Positions 10,447-55,673 of a DNA stretch of 64,000 nt are shown here, in pieces. A program made the position numbers and the translations under genes. Origin of the DNA: Gigantopelta aegis (Eukaryota; Mollusca; Gastropoda; Neomphalida; Peltospiridae); the NCBI RefSeq assembly GCF_016097555.1, contig NC_054701.1, positions 38,022,492 to 38,086,491 of the forward strand. Direction: 5' to 3'. Positions within the stretch are counted from its first letter, which is position 1. Every line of letters starts with the position of its first letter. The notes under the pieces were generated by a model. That model worked only from the letters and a program-made list of their open reading frames with translations. It was not told the DNA's origin and did no database searches.

Positions 10447-12147
10447 GTCAAGTTGTCCCAATTACTTCTCAGTACATCTCAATCGACTGTCACATTTGTC
10501 TTGAGAAATATCCAAATAAGGTAAGCCAGTAAAAATTATGTTTTTATATATTCATCAATTTTCCATTTTTATAAACAATTTAATTTTTTCAAGTTTGGGA
10601 AAATCACCAACCTTCACAGAAAGAACAAAATAGCTGCACATCATATGATTAGTATGTGATCTGAACACACTTTGATGTACAGTTCTTTATGCTGTCTTTT
10701 AATCTACCTCTTGAATTTTTATATTGATGATGTTCATCACTTGATTTTTGGATTTACCGTAGTTTAACACCAAATAGCCGATGTATTTTATGTGCTGGGG
10801 TGTGTTAAACATTCATTCATTCATTCATTCACACTTTGGCGTACATGTCTTTAAAATTTAAGCTTCACGGTTGTGAACAAGAAGTTCAGTAAGTTATTAT
10901 CTTTTATAAACTAGACGAAATTAATTTTATTTACTCTGTGACATTCAGATTTATATTTGTTTGTAATTGTGAATTATATAAGCTTTTCAAAAATATAAAT
11001 TTATGAAAGTTACAGTATATCATAAAAAAGTCATATTATGCTTGTTACACAAGCAGGACTTTGTGAAAGAACAAATACTGTAAATCACATTTGACAGAAA
11101 AGATGAATTAATATTATGAAATGACAACATACTTCAAGATTACAAGATGTATGCTTGTCGTACAACAAAATAAAATATTTTACAGTTGGTGTATAAAAGA
11201 TATATAAAATGATAATCAAAATACCTGTATGCTCATAAAAAGTTCTCTCATTTGTATGCACAATATATTTGCACTTTTTTCATAAACTCAAAATAATTGT
11301 GAAAAGTTATGTATTTTTAATACAACAATACTAGTGAAGTGTTATTTCTGGCAACATATTCTTTCATGCAGGATTAATGAGAACATAATTTCTTTGCCAT
11401 ATTGAATTAACTATAAGTGAATTCATCATAAGTGTTTTTAAATATTGAAAATATCAACAAAGTCTATGTTAATTGGTATTTGTCAAGGCTCTGTAGGATA
11501 AACTAGACAAAGTTGATATTTTAAATATTAAAAAACACAAAGAGCTAATTCTACTTATCCTATAACACTTCTAAAAGAACATTTTAATTTAATATTTAGT
11601 CAATCACATTTCTAAAGTCACCATCATAATTAGTAATGACATCATCAACATTGGCACAAATGTACTTTGATGTCAATTATTAAGACAGTATAGGTCTTAT
11701 TGGCTTGTAACCAAATGACCTACTGACAAAAAAAAAATTAAAAATTAAGAAAATTACTGGGTTTATTCGCCAAAATATTAAATGGGTTTATAACATGGAT
11801 ATTATGCATAAATTATAGGATAATTAACTATTAATAGCATTATTAATTATAATAGCACTATACTTCATTCACACTGCTAATGAACAAATGCTCAAAGCCG
11901 ATTTATCCTAGTAACACATGTAGCACGTGCTACGAGCCTCATTCTTCAGGGGTGGATGCGTGCTGATGTGTACATTTATTTTCCCCAGGTCACTTTTCCT
12001 CTCTCCCTGAGGGTGCTTGTAAAATATATATCCTGGGAAGGAGGCCCCGCTGTGCTACAGGACCCGCGGATCCTTAAACCGGCTCTGCAAATGCTCATAA
12101 ACAATTATTTCCTGAAGGATGAACCAATTGTATTAACTGATTGTTAG
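10447..12147 (+). CDS. Unrecognised two-exon open frame, C-terminal part
   Basis: Exon 10447-10520 has a GTAAGC donor and exon 11989-12147 has a CCCCAG acceptor; they join in phase. They encode about 77 aa ending at TAG. The frame reads VVPITSQYISIDCHICLEKY, then a helical-looking stretch (LSLRVLVKYI, ILKPALQMLI) and the tail EPIVLTDC. Codon usage and splice borders look like a real gene end. I do not recognise the family. The first exon needs a phase-1 donor upstream. The donor of exon 4 of the prokineticin-like gene (8609) has that phase, so an alternative 3' end for that transcript is possible. A separate gene whose earlier exons I missed is equally possible. An exon in the neighbouring intron interval was not seen. 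Confidence 0.45.
10750..10835 (-). repeat. Head fragment of the GAATG-headed repeat
   Basis: Reverse-strand copy of the first about 85 bp of the repeat at 358-644, ending in a CATTCATTCATTC run. It is truncated soon after the CGGCTATTTGG word. Confidence 0.65.
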
Positions 12148-13054
12148 TTATCTCATGAAAATGTAACAAAAATTAAGCTGAATTATATGTGAATTGGTGT
12201 GAAATAATAATAAATGTATGCGACACCTTAGTATACATGCACTAAGATGAACATCAGTGTGCAAATAAGAACCCCAAAATGTGTTGATCTGGGACGAAAA
12301 AATAAAACAAAATGTGAAAACTTATCACAGAGCTAAATGCTGAAGCTGGTGCTGTTGCCACCAAAAGGTAATATCTTTATCTTGTCATCTCTCTTCATCA
12401 AGTTATGACAACAATGTATATAAAATGATAGCTGATAATAACCTCTATATTTTTACAAGTTAATAAAAAACAGAATTCTCATGACACCATGGAAATTCTA
12501 ACCAATAAGTGGCTGTTTGGGCAGTTTGGACCAGTCCATTGGAAAAGGAGAAATGCATCACAATTGAGATATCAGGTTACAGTATAATTTTTTTATTTTT
12601 TTTTAAGTCTCCTGTGTAAATCATACAAATACAACTTCATCTTCCACAAGCAGAAATGAATTGCACGGCATGTTCATTACTAGACATTGCACATCAGTGG
12701 ATGGACTCTGGACGTGAGGCGTGTCAACTGTTTTTGCTGCTGGACAGCAACACCCACAGACAGAGACCACCAGACGCAGCTACTCCTGTCCTGAAAGACA
12801 ACCCGAGTGGAATGTTAGTTTATATCATACACCAGCACGATGTTTAGTCGGCAGCTATTTGATGTCTAACATGATAAATTCGTCAAGGCAAAACAATATT
12901 TGGTTTAAGCTATTGGTCAATCTGCATTGAAAAAGTGACAGATGGTTATTTGACAAGGTGAGCTTTGCAAAGCCAGATATACATTATTTAATTGTGCTTA
13001 ATGCAATGAAGTATTAAAAACATAGATGTAACAAGCATTCTAAGAGTACTGCTA
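12148..13054. other. Intergenic stretch without supported gene
   Basis: It is AT-rich. An open frame at 12656-12847 (MNCTACSLLD...) has no family resemblance, and its splice context is weak, so it is not called. No repeat family seen elsewhere in the window was recognised here. Confidence 0.4.
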
Positions 13055-13444
13055 ATGCAATACATGTCCCCTACCAGGCCCAACAAATTTTCATAACTGA
13101 CAAATGTATAAATCACCATGAAAGTTATATCTGATCTTTAACAGTACATGATAAAGCTATAGACAAAATTTCATCTCAATATCTTCAGGCATTGCAAAAC
13201 AAAATTCGAAAAACACATTTCCGTATCTCCTAAGTTCAAAACCCATAACTCTGTCAAACATGGGTAAATCACCATGAAAGTCAAAGTTGATCTGTAACAG
13301 TACGGGCAAAAGCTATACCCAACATTTCAGCTCAATAGCTTAAGGCATTGTGGAAAAACACATCTAGAAAACTATATGTCAGATGCATGGATGGACAGAT
13401 GGATGGATGGAAGGACAGACAGCAGACAGAAGGACGGTAGGGGA

Positions 13445-13445
<1 letters not shown>
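13055..13445. repeat. Dispersed repeat with two diverged units, touching the PNLDC1 stop
   Basis: Two related segments of about 170 bp (about 13055-13215 and 13225-13385) share ATCACCATGAAAGT, TCTGTAACAGTAC and the AGGCATTG words. A GGATGGAC-rich simple stretch follows, up to GGTAGGGGACTAATAAC. The last word contains the reverse complement of the PNLDC1 stop codon, so the repeat edge and the end of the coding region coincide or overlap. Confidence 0.6.
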
Positions 13446-46357
<32,912 letters not shown>

Positions 46358-46673
46358 TATTTTAATAACAATTCGTTTACTGTAAACTATAAGTTACATA
46401 TTTGTTCTGCGTGATCACGCAACGAAATTACTTAGTTCGTAGAGATTAGAGTAATGTCCCTTCGTTGTATTTTTCTCTTTCAAAAGAGGGCGCTTTTTCA
46501 TTTGTAAAATAATTGTCGATTGGCTGAGCTCTGAACGACAAGCTAATCATATTATAGTTTACAACGAACGACGATCTTGTTTAACTATGGCGTACAATTC
46601 AATAAGTTTTATTTTTTACAGTTAATTATTTCGTGTTAGATATGTTTTATGGCGAAAACGCTGTATAACTACC
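46358..46673. promoter_or_regulatory. Shared bidirectional promoter of PNLDC1 and the tectonic gene
   Basis: Only 316 bp separate the two divergent start codons. Within it are a perfect 14-bp palindrome, TGCGTGATCACGCA, at 46408-46421; an inverted CCAAT box (GATTGGCTGAG, about 46518-46528); and GAGGGCGC near 46485. The palindrome with its flanking GCAAC loosely recalls an RFX X-box, the usual switch of ciliary genes, but does not fit the consensus exactly. On the tectonic side, upstream ATGs open short frames at 46587-46625 and 46642-46668 before the real start. Confidence 0.7.
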
Positions 46674-49600
46674 ATGGAAATAAGACTAACATACATTTAT
46701 ATTTTAACTATTGCAAATTGTATGCTGGTTTTTGACGCCCAAGGTTTGTGAATGACATTTTTTTGCAGAAAAACGTGTTGCTACCTGTCATTTTTAATAT
46801 CCAACCATTACCATGATAAAAACGGAAAAAGACAACAACAACATAATGATAATTTTATGTCGAGAGTTGCTTATTTCCCCATCCAAGGCATGCTTTTTTT
46901 CTTTTTTTTTTAAACTTGAAGTTTCAAACTATAGTTGACTAAACTGTAAACAGAAAATGTAAGTTTCAACTTCTGTCTGTTTCTATCTCAATTCAGTGAC
47001 ATGATATGACTACTATCCAAACGGTTAAAAATTTTAAAAGTTAAAAAATTGTGCATGGCACCTTGTTTTTAATAAGCCATTTCTTCAAAACAATTTGGAT
47101 TTGAAGGCTGATATTTGTATATAATTCCATTTGGCAAGAGTTCCATTTTTTTCTCTCACATATATGGGTAGTTCATCAAGATAAACCTCACGTGCAAGCA
47201 CAAACAGCGAGGTTTATCTTGTCTAGGCATTCCGCCATTAGCAGCTTCTGGACAACGGTTCCGAGGAATTTTGCTCGGAACGAAATTGCGGTCAAAATAA
47301 CGATTACCATCACATTTTCCCACCCTAATCGTATATTGTGATCTATTTCGAGCTCACTGAGACCAAGAAATACTTACTTTGAAACAATCTTCACTTTGAA
47401 TTAAAGGAAAAAAGTCTGACTTTACCAAGCAGATTCTAGCAGCCACTTTCTAGCAGACAATTACGCTGGCAGACAATTTCAGCTGACACGCATGGCGACG
47501 TTCTAAACACCGGACTCATACGCCTTTCACAATATACGATTAGGGTGGGAAAATGTGATGGTAATCGTTATTTTGACCGCAATTTCGTTCCGAGCAAAAT
47601 TCCTCGGAACCGTTGTCCAGAAGCTGCTAATGGCGGAATGCCTAGACAAGATAAACCTCGCTGTTTATGCTTGCATGCAAGGTTTATCTTGGTGAACTAA
47701 CATAGGGGGTAACATGTTTTTTTAAATATTAATTATATTGGTTAGGGTTACTACATTAGGGATAGTGGAAAGACTTCCGACCGTTCCAGCATATATTGGA
47801 TAGCGATATCAAATGGACATTGCATTAAACACGACAAACGGCGTAGTGCTAGGGTCTGGTATTCAAACTTCAGACCATCGGGACTGTAGCCGAGCACTGT
47901 ATCCACTCGGCCACGCAGTGGATCAACTAAGGAGACTGTATTTTAATACTTATAAATCTCGTAGGATGTATTTTGACGGAATGAACCAAGCGTCTACGGA
48001 ATAAGATGAACCTTTAGTCCCATAATGCCTCATTGTGTCTTTTGTGCTATATTTCTACCAAAAGCACCCTTGTGGAGGAAATTTTACACAGAATAGTCAA
48101 AATGTCTAATTTTTCAAAGGTAAAACGTAGTGATACTGGATTACGAAATATAAACATTATGTTGCTTTTATAGAACAAAATGTTTAAAAAGGTATTACAA
48201 GTATATAACTAACCCTAAACTTACATTAATTCTAAGAAATATTAATTATACCGCCTGAATGAACTGAATGCTGGAACGGTCAGAAGTCTTACCGGGATAG
48301 TTATACACTATACATTTAAAAATATTTTGTTCTATAAAACCAACGTAATGTTTATATTTCGTACCTGTCACTCTTACACTGTTTGCGTTAGTTTCACCCA
48401 TTTGTAACAAAGATCACACTCACTTAACTGATCCCAGGCCTCATAAGTTGGATAACTTGTGCCCAATCCTTTTGTATATGTATTATATGCAATAAAATAT
48501 GTTTTCAATCAATCCCAGGGCAAGGTCAAGCAAAATCTTTTGTTTCACAATTTGGTTAATATTTGGTTCACTTTTCTGTAACCACCTTTAACGCTTACAT
48601 CAGTTCAGATCATAGGGTTTAATGTGCACATTCAAAACAAGCTGTTGTAGCACATGCCTGTTATGGGCTGAGGTATTGGCCTGAGCCGGCTCCTCCGTCC
48701 AGAACAGGAAAAGGATTTGTGGTGGGTGGGAAGAGGGGGCCGCCACACTGGCCAGTGCAAGAGAACACGTGCAGTCCAACTGGGGTCGGTAGCGGTTTGG
48801 GGACTCGTATCAGGTCAGGTCATAGTGTTTTAAAACATGCACATTCAGAACAAGCTGTTTGTGGGCACAAGTTGTGCATCTGACAGTGTATGGTGCTCCA
48901 CTCTCCGGTACAGGATTCCATGGTGTTGATGTGGAAGCTGCCATGATGGCGGTCGTTCAGGTGTGAAAACACCCCCTGATCGGCATGGTTGGTAGCTGCT
49001 CCGGCGTTGGGCTGTACACAACCAGGGGTTGGTTCCTGTCTGGTTAACCCAGTGCTTTACCGCTAATGGCACTTAGTTGTGCGGTTATTGGTTTGGTCCC
49101 TTCCATCACCTTAATATTGGCGTTTTTAAGGGCTGTGGGTGTCGAACCGTGGGTGCTGGAGTTTCAAGGCTGGTCAGCAGGTCCACTTCAATGTGATGCA
49201 GTGATGTCAGTCTGCATGGTGGTGACGGAGTCCTCGATGGCGAAGGGACCACTACCGGCTTTGGTCCCCCCTCTGCCATTCCAATCGCTCTCTTCCTTCT
49301 CTGTCTCTTCCTCTTGGCCACTGGTTTGGATAGGGTACCGAACACAAAGGTGATGTATGCCTTATTTATGTCCTGGATCATAGCCCACAGAGTTGGGGGG
49401 AGATCAAAAGAGCAGGCTGCGAGAAGCATCTTTTCTGGAGCTGTGAGTGGGAATGATGACTCATATCTTCTGATGGTTGACTTTTATGGTAATTATACAG
49501 GTGTCACCAGATGAGTTTTTCAACTGCACACCCTCCCCTTTCAGGTTCCTCAGCTCCATGAACATAATCAGAGGTCACTGTCATTTGGAACTTGGTTAAA

Positions 49601-52600
49601 GTTTCCGAAATTTCTTTTAACTCTATATCTTTTAATGGATTGTTTTAATATTTGGTATGTTTGCTCACTGGGCAAGTCCCTCAGCATTATGTCACGGTCA
49701 TTGGATCCTTTTTTAGTTTCTCAGTTTACTGTTTGATTCATGTTTCTTTTGAACAATGGCTTTCATTCAGCAGAGGAGTATCTCAACTGTGCACATTCCA
49801 GGCTCCTGTATCTGCCTTAATGTACGGTCACGGTAACTTTGAACCAGGAGTGTGGAGACTAATGTTTCCAATCTCTCTTCTTTTCTTAAATTGGCTAGAA
49901 TTTATGTGGATTTATTTGTATTTTCACTATTAACTTTTTGCTTGCTGCCACAAAGAGAGATCTCCCAAAGTCCTTGCCATTTGTAAAATTATTTGCAAAA
50001 TTTTGATTGGGTTTAACTGATGTCAGTACACACTGATTTAAGTTTAGATTAAAATAACCGAGTAGCAAATCCTGCCAATGGCAGACAAATAGGTAAGTAC
50101 CTGCACATGACTTGTGAACCATCATGGCTTTGCCATTGTAATTAAATTTCATTTCATTTGTACATTGCAGATGGGCAGTCCATGTTTCCAGATAATGTAC
50201 CTGTGTCACTTCTTCCTGAATCAACCCCAATATATTCATCAATGTTTAAGGTAAAAAGTACAGATTGCCATGGGTGTTCACAATATAATACTGGTCACTC
50301 CATACAGCATGGCCCCAAATATATACAAGATAATGTATATTTAAACCTTTAATGATTAGTTCAAGTTTTTGTAATTGCTTTAAATAATGAATCCTTTAAT
50401 GATTTTCCCGTAACATATTCATTAATATAGATATGGTTTTCCATCAAACTCCTGATGGGTGTATCATGTACCTCACCGGTACTCTTGTTGAATTTCCCAG
50501 CACTTAAATGGAGTTATCTTTTTTCTGTCCACTACATACCCTGTAGCATGTTAATTATTTGGTGATTTTTCGTCTTTTTTTTTCTCTCTCTTTTTTTTTT
50601 TTAATAGGCATTTTTAGTTGTAGACAAAGCACTTACAGAAAATGAGGGTGTGAGTTTTGAATGTAGAGCTGTCGTATTGAATTCAACGGATGATGCTTTT
50701 GGACAGCTAAGGAAGCCACAATGCAACTTCACCCTGCTGATAAATACAACATCAACGACATCAGTTACCACTACAACCACAACAGCAACTACAAGTCAGT
50801 TTTTCTAATTCTATGTTGAATTAGTCTTAATTTTTAGTGCATGTAAAACATCTGAGCAAGCTCGGGCAGTCCTTAAATTATTGTTTTGTCACTGTATATA
50901 GTAAGTTGGTTCAGTTTGGTTTTTCAGAATTAAAATTTGTTTAAAAAAAATTGAAGGGGTGGGTGCGGGACCGATACTTTAGCTAGAACTTTCTTTCACA
51001 AAATGAATTCACAAACCAGAGCCTAAGAACAGGATGGTTTGGATTTATAAATATGAGTCAAAAAAATTGTGTCCATATTTAAAATTGATGGAGGCAGATG
51101 TAGTCATAGGAATGGAAATGGCAGGGTTCATAATAGGCCATGGAAAGTATGGAATTTTGCAAATGTCTGGAAAGTAATGAAATCTTGAGTTGGTTACAGA
51201 AAGTTATTGAAAATAACAATAGCCTAATAATAACTTGTTTGGATGTTCACAATGAAAACAAGAACTTCTTGTTCCTAGAAGAGATCAACAGTTTGTGTCA
51301 AAGCATTGTAATACCATATTATTATATTGTGTTTGTTGATCATAGAAAAGTTCTTGAATTTTGTGGGAATGTTTTTTTTTAAAGTTCGTGGAAAATCCAT
51401 TTTGTAAAATCATGGAATGTTATAGAATGTGTTTGATAACAAAGTGTATGAACCCTAAATGAGTATTCTTTTAACACAGTGGAAGATTTTTGTTATTTGA
51501 CTGGGATGTTTGACCCAGTGACTATGAGTTAGGGTTGAAAAGCATTTTGTCAGAGGTCAAGTTTAAGTATTCATGTACAGACAAAAATTATCAAAGTTTT
51601 TGGGAAAAAATTAATTAAATAACAGTGAAACCACCTGTGTTAAGAGGCCACATTTTTATTATCCCAAATCATCTAATAATAATATAGTAAAAACACTTGT
51701 ATTATGCAGCCACCTGTCTTAAAAGGCCACTGTACATGTATTAGTTAAAACAAAGGATGAAGAAATTATTATGGATGAATTTTTTAAAACAATTGTTGAT
51801 GAAGTACCGTACCAGTATGTTTAATACCTTTTCATTATATTATTAAAGAATACAATTTGGTGGTCAAACTGATGATTTATTTTATTTGTATTTCTCTTTT
51901 CCAACTGAATAACGTTTTCCTAATTCCCTTTTCAAGATTATTTACTAAGAACCAATTAAAATGTGAAAATTAAGAATGTTTTTAATGAATTAATTATTGT
52001 ATGGTTTTATTAATTTATAAAAGTTTACCCAATAGTGCAGACAGAACTATAGAGTTATTGGTATTGTAGTAAATAATTTAATATGTATGTACATTGTATG
52101 TGTTTATACTTATTACTATATGTTAATGCTGCAGTAGTGTTTTATTTTATTTACTTGCCATCTGGATTTCATGTCTGGTAAGCATTTGATTAATTTAAAA
52201 GATTCATTTTGAAATGTTTTTATGATATAATGCATGTTTCAAGGTCAAGGAACAGTTGATGATTTTAATAGAATAACTTTCCTAAAAGTATGAATATTAC
52301 AGTTGTATAACTTGGTGGGTTTTTTTTGTTGTTGTTTTTTCTTCTTTTTTTAAACCATCATAATTTTTGATGGTCCATGCTTTAGGTTTTTGGTTGCCGA
52401 ATATAAATTTGAGAGCTAAATTGGTTTGCTTATTTTTACATTTTGTTAGATTGTAAAATACATTTTTAAAAATTGTCAAATAACTATCAGATGATTGAAT
52501 TTTCTGTTCAATGTAAAAACTGTATTGAACATGTTTTATGTTAAAATGACAGTGGTTTGCGGACAATTCAATTGTCTTTAAAATGGGAATTTTTCATAAA

Positions 52601-55600
52601 ATATTTGTCATTAGGTTCAAGAGATATTGCAATTTATGTAAATGTACTATTTCGTTATGCTTTTTTTCAAATAGTCTATACCTCATCCTATATGGACATT
52701 AAGTGTTTAAAAATTAAGTGAAATTAAATAATTTTGCACTGAATTTTCTCACAAATAAGTACTTTTTATGATTTAGGATTAAAAAGTGCAATATATTTTA
52801 ATGTTACAACAACTTAACAAAATTAAGGCAACTTATAGGTTTGTCACAAAAAATCTGTAGTGTTCATAACCATCTAATAATTTTTGACTTGATCAAAAGA
52901 ATTGTACATCCATTTGTGGTTTACAAGTCAGATGTATGGAGAAACTCTGCAAAGTAATAAAAGTGTATCATAAAGTAGTTGAAAGATTTGAAAATAATAC
53001 ACACTGAATGTGGATTTGTAGTGTCCTTAACCTTTCAAAAAACATCATTATAAATTTAGATAATTTATAAAAAAAATATCAAAATATGTGCTTAATTTTC
53101 TTGTATTTTATTCTGTAAGGCTATACCATGTTAAAATAAGAACAAATATAAATAATAATATAGCTGAATTTGTAAATTGTTATTTTCATCCCCTGAAAAT
53201 AACAAAATTATGACTAGCAGGACATTCCTCATGATGAAAATATTTCTACATTGTGTTGAGTGTTTGGCTAATTTTTAATTTGCATAAACAATTAAGTTCA
53301 CAATGAGACATAATAATGAAGATAGAATTCTACTAATAACAAACTACTAGGGGTGCTTTACATTCAGTAAGGATTCTCTGTAGTGTCCGTAACCAAACAA
53401 TTAATATAGAAACTTTGTTGTAAAATGTAACTTGCCCACAACTAAGTGATAGTCAACAGTAATACCAATAAAATATAGATTTCATATGAATATGATATAT
53501 TTTTGCAAATTACCATTTTATTATGGTGGGTTTTTTTAAAAGGACAAAGTGAAATTTGAAGACATATTTTTAAGTCAAATCTTACCTAAAATTTACTTTG
53601 ACAAACAATTCATATATAGTAAACAAATTAAGTTACACTAAAACAGTATACACGTGTAGCAATATTAATACTCACATCTGAAATGTTAATATTTTGAAAA
53701 TAAATATTTTCAGTTGATTGGTTACAAATTCTACTAGATGTCACATCCAGCCATTAATAATCATTTAAAAAAATAATTATTAAAAAAAAAATGTATTTTT
53801 TAAATATGGGAAATGTTATTTGTTTTATTTCAAAGAACCTTTGTAGTTATATTCAAAGTTGAATGATTTTGTTCAAAGTTATGTTGGTTTTAGCAAGATT
53901 ACTGTTTGCTTGATGTTAACAAAGTTACCATTTATTTTTTGACTGTTTCATGAACATTTTATGCTAAAGAATACACATTATTACATTTCTGACAATTTAC
54001 AGTATCTACATTATGGTTTTATATCTAAAACCCATATCTTGTGTTTTGGTATTGTCAATAATCAAATATTATTGATTACTATTTCCTGTTCTTTGCCTGT
54101 CTAAGTTGAGTGTAGATCAGTATATTGTGTCTTTAAAATAACCCTATTACAAATAGTTGGAATTAGTTATAATTTTAAGATACATTTTTCTGCACAAATG
54201 GCAGTTTTAATTTATCTCTTGCATTCATATTTATTAGTCATGTGATGCATAAAAGCATACATGGTTCTTTAACAGTCAGTTAAATCTTAGATAAAATAAA
54301 TATTAATTTATGTTTACAATTGTTCATGAATCAGACATCATGGCAGATAAATACCACAATATTAGTTGGATAAAGTGCATTTATGTCTTGTTATAAGATT
54401 TTATTACATACCAGTGTAAAATATTGCTCATGTCATAAAAAATCAATCAATATCTAACCTACCGGGTAACTAGTGTAATATAGTGTGATGTAGATTACTT
54501 GCTGATCCAGTTTGTAGACAAATAACGTGTAATAGGTCTCGACATCTGCTGACTTCTGCGTTGCAGCTTGTTTGCAGTTGGTTTGTAATAAATAAAATAT
54601 TAAACTAGTTTGCCTGTCATACCATTTTTATTAAAATCGTGAACAGTGTTGGTATCTGACTTGCTTTTGCTCGTGAGATACCAAACCTGTTCACTCATTT
54701 CATAAAAATGGTATGACAGGCAAGCTCATTTAGTATTTATATGTAGTGTCTGTAATCTTAAGGTAAAAAAGAAAGAAGCTACTGTCATAAGCATAAACTT
54801 GGAAATATAATTCCCATTGGTACATTTTCCAATAGTGAAATGGGCATGCTTTTATTGAAATAAAATTTAGGTAGATCTACCATGAACTGTTAGTACAACC
54901 AGAAATGAAGTATGACAATTATTACACCATTAATTTGTTGGAATACATTAAAAGAAGTAAAACATTGATTTAGTTAGTATTTCTGTAGGGTTTTTTTATA
55001 TATTTTGTTATGGTATTACAGTACCAGTGTAGTGTTCATAATTACCCTTTGTTGGCAGATAAAAAAAAGTCATAATAACTTTTTTCTCAGTGATATTTGG
55101 TGAATAAAAATTTGGACTTACAAACTTTAAAAATTCTATATTAGAAAAATATAAGTTTTGAGTACCACGATTAAACTTTATTCTTGGACCCATGTGGAAA
55201 TTAATGGTGCCTTTTATTGCGAAAAAGCTGTTTGTAATGGTTCACAGGGTAACTTTTTGATGTTTATTATACCTATGTTACATGTTTGTATGTAGTAATT
55301 GTCATCATAATGCTGATACAGTTTTTTGGTTTTTATACAAGAGATTTTTATTAATCATTATTCAAAAAATAACAATTGGGTGTGATTTTGATTAGCACTT
55401 AAGTCAGCCTTACAAAGTCAGGTAACACTAATCACATTACATGTTTGTGGTTGTTTTGCAGGTATAACACTGGGTTCTAATGTTACTACTTCCACTTTAC
55501 CAATGACTACACCGTCAATTCCGTACATTTTATCAGACTGGAATCCAGACCAATTCTCCATACTGTTTAAACAGGTAGAGATCAAACCTACCCAGTGTGC

Positions 55601-55622
55601 TTGTGTGTGTTAGTATGTAAAG

Positions 55623-55673
<51 letters not shown>

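Noticed and set aside
12656..12930. Overlapping 63- and 69-codon frames after an AG
   Set aside because: No family resemblance, no clear donor, and the preceding two-exon frame already ends at 12147.
49652..50242. Open frames on both strands (93 and 115 codons), the plus one hydrophobic and signal-like
   Set aside because: I considered the plus frame as a tectonic first exon. The exon at 46674-46743 has a better start context and signal peptide, and joins in phase with 50171.
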